A DNA stretch of 25,601 nucleotides, taken from Streptosporangiaceae bacterium (GTDB lineage Bacteria > Actinomycetota > Actinomycetes > Streptosporangiales > Streptosporangiaceae). The notes beneath the pieces are model-generated. The model was not told the DNA's origin. It saw only the letters and a program-made list of their open reading frames with translations, and did no database searches. A program made the translations under genes and the position numbers. The stretch is taken from the NCBI GenBank assembly GCA_030045175.1, contig JASIBM010000302.1, positions 1 through 25,601 of the forward strand. Reading direction: 5' to 3'. Of this stretch, positions 1-6,363 are shown piece by piece; positions within the stretch are counted from its first letter, which is position 1; each line of letters begins with the position of its first letter.

Positions 1-532
1 TCACGACCATGCCGCTGGCGTTGAGGCGGTGCACGTAGGTGGCGATCGCGTGCCGGTAGATGGCGCCCCGGTAGGCGGGGTTGATGTAGGAGTCGCCGTT
101 CCAGCAGGCCTCGTTCAGCGGGACCCGGACCGCGTTGATCCCGTAGCTTTTCATCACCTGGATCGACGCGGTGCTGTCCGGGCCGTCGAAGATTCCACGG
201 TCTTGCGCGCACATGAACTCGGTGCCCGAATGGTCCACGCCGTGCAGGACCACGACCTGGCCAGAAGCGCTGACCAGCTGGTTGCCCTCGACACGCAACT
301 GCGGCGCGACAGTAGCCGACGCAGCATTTAGGCTTGGCGTATCGGCCGTCCGCGCCTGGCTCCGCGACAGCACGGCGTATGCGATGACGCCGGCCACCAA
401 GGCCACCACTCCGACGCCGCCAGCTACGTAGCGTGGCCGGCTTACGGCTGGAGCTTTGCTTCTCTGCTTTCCGAGTGATTCTCCGTTCGGCTCGCTGCGG
501 ATAACGCGCGCGATAGTCGAGCGGAAGTTCAT
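1..532 (-). CDS. GH5-like endoglucanase (cellulase), N-terminal part, membrane-anchored or secreted
   Basis: The minus-strand frame is open from ATG 532 to the window edge, giving 177 residues of an incomplete protein. The ATG has a good ribosome binding site (GGAGG, four bases upstream). Residues 1-34 are polar and basic, about 35-56 form one hydrophobic segment (signal anchor or uncleaved signal), and 57-75 are an Ala/Thr-rich linker. The glycosidase domain then begins: residues ~79-105 read L-R-V-E-G-N-Q-L-V..V-V-L-H-G-V-D, the usual first strand of GH5 cellulases, and ~130-140 contain G-I-N-A-V-R-V-P-L, whose Arg is conserved in GH5. The catalytic glutamates lie beyond the window. The family should hydrolyse beta-1,4-glucans outside the membrane. 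It lies downstream of a GH8 gene and a glycosyltransferase operon on the same strand, so it may trim the same polymer. The family call is firm at fold level; substrate is inferred. Confidence 0.8.
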   Translation of the reverse strand, partial: MNFRSTIARVIRSEPNGESLGKQRSKAPAVSRPRYVAGGVGVVALVAGVIAYAVLSRSQARTADTPSLNAASATVAPQLRVEGNQLVSASGQVVVLHGVDHSGTEFMCAQDRGIFDGPDSTASIQVMKSYGINAVRVPLNEACWNGDSYINPAYRGAIYRHAIATYVHRLNASGMVV

Positions 533-827
533 CCGACCTCCAGAGCAAGTCTGTCTTGATGGTCTTCGGCTAACTGAATCCGGGCTTGGCCTCCTTCTTC
601 GCTTCCGTTAGCCGATAGGCCCTCGGCAGGCATTGGGGTCGCCGACGTCCTAGGGCGCTGGTTATCCGGTAGAGCCTAGGAAAGTTCCAGGCGGAAATTG
701 TCCTGCGGGTGAATGGATTTCGCATAAGCCAATTGGTGGGGATGTGCCTACCGCAACAGTGGTAGCCCGAGCCGCCGTCAGGCGGGGGCGCGCGGACCCA
801 GGCAGCGGTAACCGACATGACCGAATT

Positions 828-855
828 ATCATACTTGATGTCACGCGGTGGTCAA
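828..855 (-). promoter_or_regulatory. Sigma70/HrdB-like promoter for the GH5 gene
   Basis: On the minus strand TTGACC (855-850) and TATGAT (833-828) are separated by 16 bases, a close match to the housekeeping consensus in an otherwise GC-rich region. Transcription would start near 821, leaving about 290 untranslated bases before the GH5 ATG at 532. An 82-codon ORF begins with ATG at 818, almost at the predicted transcript start. Confidence 0.6.
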
Positions 856-972
856 ACACGCTACAGATCGCTCACAGGCGCGACAGGCGCCTCCACTCGG
901 GAGGCTCGCGCAGGCCCGGCGCCTGGTTCACGGGGAGCTGGGCACGGGGTAGTTCACGGGGAGTCTGTGCAG

Positions 973-993
973 GCCCGGGGTCGCCCCCCGGGC
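973..993. terminator. GC-rich hairpin, possible terminator
   Basis: GCCCGGGG (973-980) pairs perfectly with CCCCGGGC (986-993) across a five-base loop. It lies downstream of the GH8 gene. There is no U-tract, as is usual for actinobacterial terminators. Confidence 0.4.
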
Positions 994-1067
994 TCCGTCC
1001 AGCTCAGCCCGCGTGCCGAATAGTCCGCTTTGTCGTGCCGGACCGCGGTGCCCGACAGCAACGTGGA

Positions 1068-1099
1068 GCCCTTGCTGTCGCGGGGGCAGCAGCAAGGGC
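1068..1099. terminator. Strong 10-bp hairpin downstream of GH8, likely operon terminator
   Basis: GCCCTTGCTG (1068-1077) and CAGCAAGGGC (1090-1099) form a perfect 10-bp stem with a 12-base loop, about 145 bases past the GH8 stop. A second set of TTGCTG/CAGCAA arms follows at ~1105-1135, including the small hairpin TGCTG-ATAA-CAGCA. The position suits termination of the long minus-strand operon. Confidence 0.5.
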
Positions 1100-1242
1100 C
1101 CCAGGTTGCTGCGCTGTGTGCTGATAACAGCAAGGACTGGGGCGGTGTGCCGTGGGGAGCGGGCCGCAGGCCGAGCACCCGGCGTGGGGACCAGGGGGTC
1201 GTTCCCCCAGGCCAGCACTGCGGCAGCCGCCGGAGCTTCGGG

Positions 1243-2535
1243 CTAACCGGGGCGGCCAGGCTGGCACGAGCTGAGGGTACGGCTGGTGAGCAGGGCCCGC
1301 CCGAGGGCGTCCCAGGCCCCGCCGTAGTAGGTCGGGTAGTCCTGCTGGAGCAACACCGCCTGGCGCAGCAATCGCGAGGTCGCCGCGCGGTGCCCAGCCG
1401 CCTTCGCCGCCGCGGCGGACGCGACCAGCGCGAGCCCGAAGGGCGTCGCCTGCAAGACGGTGCCGTCGAGGGCCAGGGCGAGCGCTCCTGACCGGCGCCG
1501 AGGTCGCAGCAGCGGCCACCATCGGCTGGCGAGCACCCTGGCCCGCTGATCGCACGACGCGGCGAACCAGATGACGGTCCGCTGCGCGTTGGCGCCGTAC
1601 TGTGGCTGCGCCTGGCTGCCGTCCGGAGCGGGCTCGGGCCGGGCCGTCCCGCCACGGCTGAGCACGGCCCAGTCGGGTGGCAGGAGGCGACCGCCGTGGC
1701 TCATCTGGCTGACGATGCGCACGGCCCCATCGGCCATCCGATGCCACTCGGGGCGGCCATCTAGCCGCGCGAGGCCTTGCAGCGCCGGCAGCGACCAGTA
1801 GCTGGGATTGATGGTGGACGGCGATCCGGTGGCCCACGGCCCGGCGGTGAGCACCGGCACGCCACCTGGGCCTGGTGCCACCTCGCGCGCCAAGATGCCA
1901 TCAGCGACGCGGCGGCCATCCCGGTGCGCGAGGGCCGCCCCCGCCCCGTCATAACGCAGCAGCGCCCAGGCGATCAGCAGGTCGGCGTCGCTGGCGGACT
2001 CCTGACTGATGACCCGCCCCGCCCGGTTCGTTTGCCAGGCGAAAAGGCCGTCTGGGAGCTGCAGGTGATGGCGGGTCCACCCCCATATCCGCCAGAACGC
2101 GCCCCCGTTGCCGTTCACCTCCGCGAGCAGCATGCCGTACGCCTGGCCCTCGCTGACCGTGTCGTGGCCCTGGTCCAGGCGCACTACCCGGCCATCGGCT
2201 TTCGCATAGGTGCCCAGGAACGTCGATGCCGCCGCGCGCAACGCGCTCACGCTGACCGCGCTGATGCCGACGAACGTCGCCGCGAGCGTGGCGCAGGCAG
2301 CGAGCACTGCCGCGCCGAGCACGGTCCTCTTGCGCCGCGCCGTCCGCCTGCTCAGCCGCGCTGCCAGCTTCTTAACCTGCCGGGCCAGTTCGCTCGCCTG
2401 ACCTGTGCGTACTCGACCGTGCCGCATCACCGGGCGGCGCTGCCGATTCACCGGGCGGCGCTGCCGCATCACCGGGCGGCGCTGCCTTCCGGCTCGCCCC
2501 CTGGGGGCCATCAGGCGCAGCTTCGACTCGCTCAC
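1243..2535 (-). CDS. Membrane-anchored glycoside hydrolase family 8 (BcsZ-like endoglucanase)
   Basis: A 430-residue protein starting at GTG 2535 behind an excellent AAGGAG site. Residues 1-70 are very basic and contain three copies of a seven-residue R-Q-R-R-P-V-M/N unit. About 71-96 is a single membrane segment, and the rest should be extracytoplasmic. GH8 marks are clear: V-S-E-G-Q-A-Y-G-M with the general acid Glu129, A-S-D-A-D-L-L-I-A-W-A-L-L at 181-193, and I-N-P-S-Y-W at 242-247. At the Y-D-A-x-R position of BcsZ, where the catalytic base Asp is expected, this protein has N-A-Q-R (Asn316), confirmed as codon AAC. GH8 subfamilies differ in where the base sits, so activity is uncertain. 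It is the last gene of the operon, 10 bases after the response regulator. BcsZ-type GH8 enzymes trim nascent cellulose in synthase operons; a similar role here is inferred. Confidence 0.85.
   Translation of the reverse strand: MSESKLRLMAPRGRAGRQRRPVMRQRRPVNRQRRPVMRHGRVRTGQASELARQVKKLAARLSRRTARRKRTVLGAAVLAACATLAATFVGISAVSVSALRAAASTFLGTYAKADGRVVRLDQGHDTVSEGQAYGMLLAEVNGNGGAFWRIWGWTRHHLQLPDGLFAWQTNRAGRVISQESASDADLLIAWALLRYDGAGAALAHRDGRRVADGILAREVAPGPGGVPVLTAGPWATGSPSTINPSYWSLPALQGLARLDGRPEWHRMADGAVRIVSQMSHGGRLLPPDWAVLSRGGTARPEPAPDGSQAQPQYGANAQRTVIWFAASCDQRARVLASRWWPLLRPRRRSGALALALDGTVLQATPFGLALVASAAAAKAAGHRAATSRLLRQAVLLQQDYPTYYGGAWDALGRALLTSRTLSSCQPGRPG
2421..2483. repeat. 21-bp in-frame tandem repeat, 3 copies
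   Basis: Three adjacent 21-base units (2421-2441, 2442-2462, 2463-2483), nearly identical, encode the repeated basic heptapeptide R-Q-R-R-P-V-M/N in the cytoplasmic tail of the GH8 protein. The length is a multiple of three, so copy-number change would keep the frame. Confidence 0.9.
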
Positions 2536-2545
2536 GTTGTCTCCT

Positions 2546-3229
2546 TCACGACCTGTCCGCGCGAAGGCCTAGCTGCGTTGCCTTGGCAACCGCGTCCAGC
2601 TGAGAGCGCGCGTTCAGCTTGCACAGGATCGAGCGGACATGCGTTCGGACAGTGGCGTAGCTGATGTGCAGCAGTTCGGCGACGGCCCTGTTGTCGATGC
2701 CGTCGATCATGAGCGCCAGGATCTCCTTCTCCCTCGGCGTCAGGCTCGCGAGCACCCGAGCCTGCCTGGAGCGCTCGCGGGCGACCTGGCGGCGCTGCGT
2801 GAGGGCGGTTGCTATGGTGCCAGCGGGTATGAGGTTCTGCCCCGCGGCTGCCGCGCGGATCGACTGGACTATCTGCTCCCCGCTCGCCGACTTGAGCACG
2901 TAGCTGCTGGCACCGGCCTCGATCGCGGCCAGCAACCGCTCATCGCTGTCGTCGGCGCTGAAGAAGACGATCGCCGTGGTACAGCAGTGCGCCCGAATGC
3001 GCTCTGCCGCGTCGGCGCCGGTGCCATCGGGCAGATGGAAATCGATCACGGCCACGTCGGGGCAGACGTCGGAGGTAGCGGGCGTCACGTCCGCCACCGA
3101 ACTGGCGACGGCCCCCACGGTCAGATCCGCATAACCCGCGAGCAGAGCGCGAAGGCCCTCGGCAACGATGGGGTGGTCCTCGACGATGAGCACTCCGATT
3201 GGGTCATCGCGGTCACGCGGCGCGTTCAT
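2546..3229 (-). CDS. NarL/LuxR-family response regulator
   Basis: A 227-residue two-domain regulator. The receiver domain (about 8-125) has the acidic pocket in V-L-I-V-E-D-H, the phospho-acceptor Asp63 in V-A-V-I-D-F-H-L-P-D-G and the Lys in Y-V-L-K-S. The C-terminal LuxR helix-turn-helix (about 155-218) reads L-T-P-R-E-K-E-I-L-A then Y-A-T-V-R-T-H-V-R. I chose ATG 3229, which has a GAGG about eight bases upstream, over an in-frame GTG at 3262 with no visible site. The start lies inside the 3' end of the kinase gene (17-base overlap), so translation is likely coupled. It should be phosphorylated by the adjacent kinase and control transcription. The flanking polysaccharide genes are the obvious target, but that is inference. 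Confidence 0.93.
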   Translation of the reverse strand: MNAPRDRDDPIGVLIVEDHPIVAEGLRALLAGYADLTVGAVASSVADVTPATSDVCPDVAVIDFHLPDGTGADAAERIRAHCCTTAIVFFSADDSDERLLAAIEAGASSYVLKSASGEQIVQSIRAAAAGQNLIPAGTIATALTQRRQVARERSRQARVLASLTPREKEILALMIDGIDNRAVAELLHISYATVRTHVRSILCKLNARSQLDAVAKATQLGLRADRS

Positions 3230-4286
3230 GCCCTGCCTCGGGCTGCGCCGGCAGCCCGTCACGCGGGATCCAGAACTCGACCGTCGTCCCGGCGCCCGGC
3301 GCGCTCTCTATCCGGCACCAGCCGCCGGCCAGCTCAACACGTTCACGCATGAGGATCAGCCCGATGTGCCCGGGACGGCTCTCCACGTCGGCGGGGTTGT
3401 ACCCGACGCCGTCGTCGGCGATCCGGGCGAGGCAGCCGCCGCCAACCTCGCGGAGCTGGACATGAACCGTGCTCGCCCTGGCGTGCTTGCGCACGTTGGC
3501 CAGCGCCTCGACGGCTGTTCGATATATCAGGACGATCGTGCTTGAGCGCCGGCATCCCGTGCACTCGTCGCTGAGCTGGTAAGCGATCCCCAGGTCGGCG
3601 CGCATCTGATCGAGGACGGTGCGCAGCGCCGCGGCGACGCCGCCATGGTCCAGGCTCGTCGGCTTCAGGTCGAAGATCAGCTGACGCAGGTGGCCGAGCG
3701 CCATGCTCAGCGTCTGGGCAAGGTTGTCGAGGATGCCGAGTTCATCGGGATCGTGCAGCAGGCTCCTGAGTTGCGCCAGGCGCAAGTTGGCCGCGCTGAG
3801 CACCTGGATGGTGTCGTCGTGGATGTCGGCCGCGATGCGAGCGCGCTCGTCTTCCCTGATCCGGATGATGTGGTCAAGGAGTGCCTGGCGGTCGCGGTCG
3901 ACGGATTGCTGGAAGCTGAAGCCGAGTTCCAGCACAAACTGGGCGCGCTTAGCGTCGGAAATGTCCCTGATGCTGATGACGCTTGCCGTGCCACGCTCGG
4001 TCTGTATCGGGATCACGTTGACGTCCGCTGGGAACTGCCGCAGATCGCTGCTGCTGCCGACCAGGTCTAGGTGCTGGCCCGCCCGTCGGCCGGGTACCGC
4101 GGCATTGGGCAGCGTGATCGACTGGCCGGGGAAGAGCGTGCGCAGCGACTCGCCTAGCAGCCGGTCCCGCCCGTAGCCGAACAGTTCCTCGGCCTGACTG
4201 TTCACCTTGTTGATCTGCCCCTCACGGTCCACCATCACCATGGCGTCCGGCGAAAACTCAAAGAGCTGCAAGAAGCGGCTCTTCAT
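3213..4286 (-). CDS. PAS-domain sensor histidine kinase, soluble, NarX/DegS type
   Basis: A 357-residue kinase. An N-terminal PAS domain spans about 5-112 (F-E-F-S-P-D-A-M-V-M-V-D onward). A linker helix leads to a HisKA_3 dimerisation domain (about 140-210) with A-D-I-H-D-D-T-I-Q, where His156 is the phosphorylation site in the H-D-x-x-x-Q motif. The HATPase domain (about 250-342) has the N box E-A-L-A-N-V-R-K-H, the D-D-G-V-G G1 box and G-H-I-G-L near 306. No membrane segment is seen, so it senses a cytoplasmic or membrane-peripheral signal. Its ATG overlaps the stop of the preceding 169-aa gene as ATGA (4283-4286), and it overlaps the response regulator gene downstream. The three are almost certainly translated together. 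The ligand of the PAS domain cannot be told from sequence. Confidence 0.93.
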   Translation of the reverse strand: MKSRFLQLFEFSPDAMVMVDREGQINKVNSQAEELFGYGRDRLLGESLRTLFPGQSITLPNAAVPGRRAGQHLDLVGSSSDLRQFPADVNVIPIQTERGTASVISIRDISDAKRAQFVLELGFSFQQSVDRDRQALLDHIIRIREDERARIAADIHDDTIQVLSAANLRLAQLRSLLHDPDELGILDNLAQTLSMALGHLRQLIFDLKPTSLDHGGVAAALRTVLDQMRADLGIAYQLSDECTGCRRSSTIVLIYRTAVEALANVRKHARASTVHVQLREVGGGCLARIADDGVGYNPADVESRPGHIGLILMRERVELAGGWCRIESAPGAGTTVEFWIPRDGLPAQPEAGHERAA

Positions 4287-4792
4287 CGGCTATCCGCGCC
4301 CTCGTCGGCAGCTTCGTGCGCGCCGCGCTGCCGTGCGGGCGCGCTACCCGCCTCGGCCTGCGCCTCCGGCGCCTTTGCCTGGCGCCCGGAACGCTGGGCG
4401 GGAATCTGGACGTCGCCGCGGGCAACCGATAGCGATGGCATCGCGGTACCGAGGGGAGCGGTGAGGACGTCATAGTGGCTGCCTATGCGGTCTTCCCCGG
4501 CGATCGCCGCCGCCGCATCCCAGGCGGCGGCCCAGAACGCCCAGTCGTTCCTGTCCAGCACCTGCGCGACGGCCATCGCCTGCCTGCGGGCGACCGCCGC
4601 GGCGGCCAGGATCTGCCGCCACTCTTGCTTCGACGCGGTGTCATGCAGCTCAGCCCAGGCTTGCGCGCGGTCCAGGTCGCTGCCCTCCTCCCAGGCGCGC
4701 GTAACGGCGCTGAGCTGCTCTGGCGAGAGCTCCTGGAGATCGCTGACGAGCTTGAGCACCTCGCGCGTGTGGGAACCGAAGATCAGTTTCAT
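4283..4792 (-). CDS. Uncharacterised helical protein co-translated with the histidine kinase
   Basis: A 169-residue protein with a reasonable GGGGAGA ribosome binding site. Residues 1-115 look wholly alpha-helical and rich in Ala, Trp and charged residues (W-A-F-W-A-A-A-W-D-A-A-A-A-I-A near 85-98, then G-S-H-Y-D-V-L-T-A-P). The last 50 residues are a low-complexity Ala/Gln/Glu/Arg tail. The core resembles small uncharacterised actinobacterial helical proteins ending in Y-D-x-L-T-x-P, but I assign no function. There is no signal peptide or membrane segment. It lies 22 bases after the Ig-like protein gene and overlaps the kinase start by four bases (ATGA), so an accessory or regulatory partner of the kinase is a reasonable inference. 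Coding character is good. Confidence 0.75.
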   Translation of the reverse strand: MKLIFGSHTREVLKLVSDLQELSPEQLSAVTRAWEEGSDLDRAQAWAELHDTASKQEWRQILAAAAVARRQAMAVAQVLDRNDWAFWAAAWDAAAAIAGEDRIGSHYDVLTAPLGTAMPSLSVARGDVQIPAQRSGRQAKAPEAQAEAGSAPARQRGAHEAADEGADSR

Positions 4793-4814
4793 GGAAGGCT
4801 CTCCCCATGGGTGA

Positions 4815-6350
4815 TCATCGATGGGTCTTGGCCGGCGCCCCGCCCGGCTTGCTTGGTGTGGGCGCGGGCGTGGGCTTGCCGCCGAGGCTTGGCGGCAGCA
4901 CGTACGGCTTCTGCGGTGGCACGGTGACCTGCTGCCCAGGCGGCGCGGTCACCGAGACCTTCGCCCTGGCCGTGCCGTGGCTCTCCTGGCCGACCATGGT
5001 GAAGATCAGCTGAGGCCCGACACCGCTCGGGACGAGGTACTGTCCCGCGGACGAGGCGCTGCCCTTGCTGTCCACCCGGAACGCCGTGACTAGCTGGCCC
5101 GCCTTGCCCTGGCCGCCGCCGAGGTAGACAAGGACCACCTCGTTGGCCGCGAAGCCGTTGGCGTAGAACGTCAGCATCGTGCCCGGCATGGCGCCGTACG
5201 TGCTCGCCTGCGCCGATGGCATGTAGGGCAGCACGGTGAAGCCCGAGGTCACCGTCGCGCGGCTCTGCGTGCCCATCGCGGTCAGCCGCTGGGCGCCCCT
5301 CAGCCCGAACGGCACGACGAAGCTGACGGCGAAGTGGCCAGTGCCGTCGGCGGTGGCGGTCAGCGCGGGAGTCCCGTGAGAGGCGTTCAGGTAGACGACC
5401 ACGGGTTCGTTGGGCGCGAATCCGCTGCCCGTGTAGGTGATCGAATGGCCTGCCTTGACCGCGTAGGGGTGCGGGGTGGTCGTCGGGTACAGGCCGAGCA
5501 TCAGGTACGGGGCGGTCGCCGTCGTGTGAGTCTTCTGGCCGACAAGCACCATGGTCGTGGGCCCGGTCGGGGCGATCCCCACGGGGACGGCCGCCATGTG
5601 TATCGACCCGGTGGGATCGGCTGTCAGGGTGGCCGCTGGCGGGCCGCTGACCCGGCCCCAGTAGACGTTGACCTTTTCGCCTGGACCGAACCCGGTGGCC
5701 GACACCGTGGCGGTGTCGCCTGGGTGGCCGGCCGCCTTGCCTGCGATCGTGGCGGTGCCCATCCCGCCAGGGGTCGCGAGGTCGGCAGTGGCCTGGGTGC
5801 CGTCGGGCTCGGTGACGATCACGGTGGCCTTGGGCGCGGTCAGGCTGCTAGGTATGGTGAATCCCGCGATCACCATGCCGTTGCGCGTCACCCGGCTGTG
5901 CCCGACCACGGTTCCCTTGCCCGTCCGCGCCGTGCGCATCGCGATGGTGACCGGGGTCGCCACCGGGAAGCCGCTGCCGATGACCTCGACATGGCCGCCG
6001 GGGTTGACCAGGCCCGGGTTGAGTATGATGACCGGTCCGCCGCCAGCCGAGATCCGCCGCCCGCCGATCGTAACGGTCGGCGTCGGGGTCGGCTTCGGCG
6101 CCTTGGTCACTGACGATGGCGCCTTGGCGGCGTGGTGGCTCTGGGTCTGGGCGACTACGTGAATAACCTGCCAGAGTATGACAAGGACGACGGCGGCCCC
6201 CAGCACTGACTTCCAGCTGGTCTTTTTTTGCTTCCTGCCGGGCGGGGCTTGCCTTTGCATCCCGCCGGGCGGGGCTTGGGCTGGCGGCCTTTGCATCCCG
6301 CCGGGCGGGGCTTGGGTTGGAGGCTTTGCCTTCGATCGGTTGTGCGTCAT
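4815..6350 (-). CDS. Membrane-anchored protein with four Ig/IPT-like repeats
   Basis: A 511-residue protein with a GGGGGC ribosome binding site, starting 13 bases after the glycosyltransferase stop. Residues 11-38 carry three near-copies of Q-A-P-P-G-G-M-Q-R. About 46-67 is the only membrane segment, followed by a Thr/Pro linker. The extracytoplasmic part has four repeats of roughly 90 residues, each opening with a P-G/A-G-x-V-x-V-x-G-x-G-F-x-P pattern: G-H-V-E-V-I-G-S-G-F (~119), D-T-A-T-V-S-A-T-G-F (~212), H-S-I-T-Y-T-G-S-G-F (~310) and T-M-L-T-F-Y-A-N-G-F (~400). This is typical of IPT/TIG or bacterial Ig-like folds used for adhesion or carbohydrate binding. A Pro/Gly-rich tail ends the chain. 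No enzyme motif is visible. Within the operon it could bind or guide the exported glycan. The function is inferred; the architecture is plain. Confidence 0.8.
   Translation of the reverse strand: MTHNRSKAKPPTQAPPGGMQRPPAQAPPGGMQRQAPPGRKQKKTSWKSVLGAAVVLVILWQVIHVVAQTQSHHAAKAPSSVTKAPKPTPTPTVTIGGRRISAGGGPVIILNPGLVNPGGHVEVIGSGFPVATPVTIAMRTARTGKGTVVGHSRVTRNGMVIAGFTIPSSLTAPKATVIVTEPDGTQATADLATPGGMGTATIAGKAAGHPGDTATVSATGFGPGEKVNVYWGRVSGPPAATLTADPTGSIHMAAVPVGIAPTGPTTMVLVGQKTHTTATAPYLMLGLYPTTTPHPYAVKAGHSITYTGSGFAPNEPVVVYLNASHGTPALTATADGTGHFAVSFVVPFGLRGAQRLTAMGTQSRATVTSGFTVLPYMPSAQASTYGAMPGTMLTFYANGFAANEVVLVYLGGGQGKAGQLVTAFRVDSKGSASSAGQYLVPSGVGPQLIFTMVGQESHGTARAKVSVTAPPGQQVTVPPQKPYVLPPSLGGKPTPAPTPSKPGGAPAKTHR
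6232..6325. repeat. In-frame tandem repeat encoding Q-A-P-P-G-G-M-Q-R units
   Basis: Two long near-identical copies and one shorter copy of a roughly 36-base GC-rich unit lie in the 5' end of the Ig-like protein gene. They encode the proline/glycine-rich cytoplasmic tail. Unit boundaries are approximate. Confidence 0.75.
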
Positions 6351-6363
6351 TACGCCCCCATGG

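Larger units (their letters stand above)
533..1242. other. 710-bp non-coding region between the GH8 and GH5 genes
   Basis: No convincing gene is seen on either strand; the ORFs here have poor protein character. The stretch holds several hairpins near the GH8 end (listed separately), a duplicated TTCACGGGGAG at ~927-963, and a minus-strand promoter at 828-855 that would drive the GH5 gene with a leader of about 290 bases. Two CCTAGG hexamers (648-653 and 674-679) lie in that leader. I did not recognise a known riboswitch. Confidence 0.6.

Noticed and set aside
533..820. Known riboswitch (c-di-AMP, c-di-GMP or cobalamin type) in the GH5 leader
   Set aside because: I looked for the conserved core strings of these classes on the minus strand and did not find them; an unknown RNA remains possible.
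1777..2664. A 295-codon plus-strand frame over the GH8 and regulator genes
   Set aside because: It crosses two well-supported minus-strand genes and has no recognisable motif.
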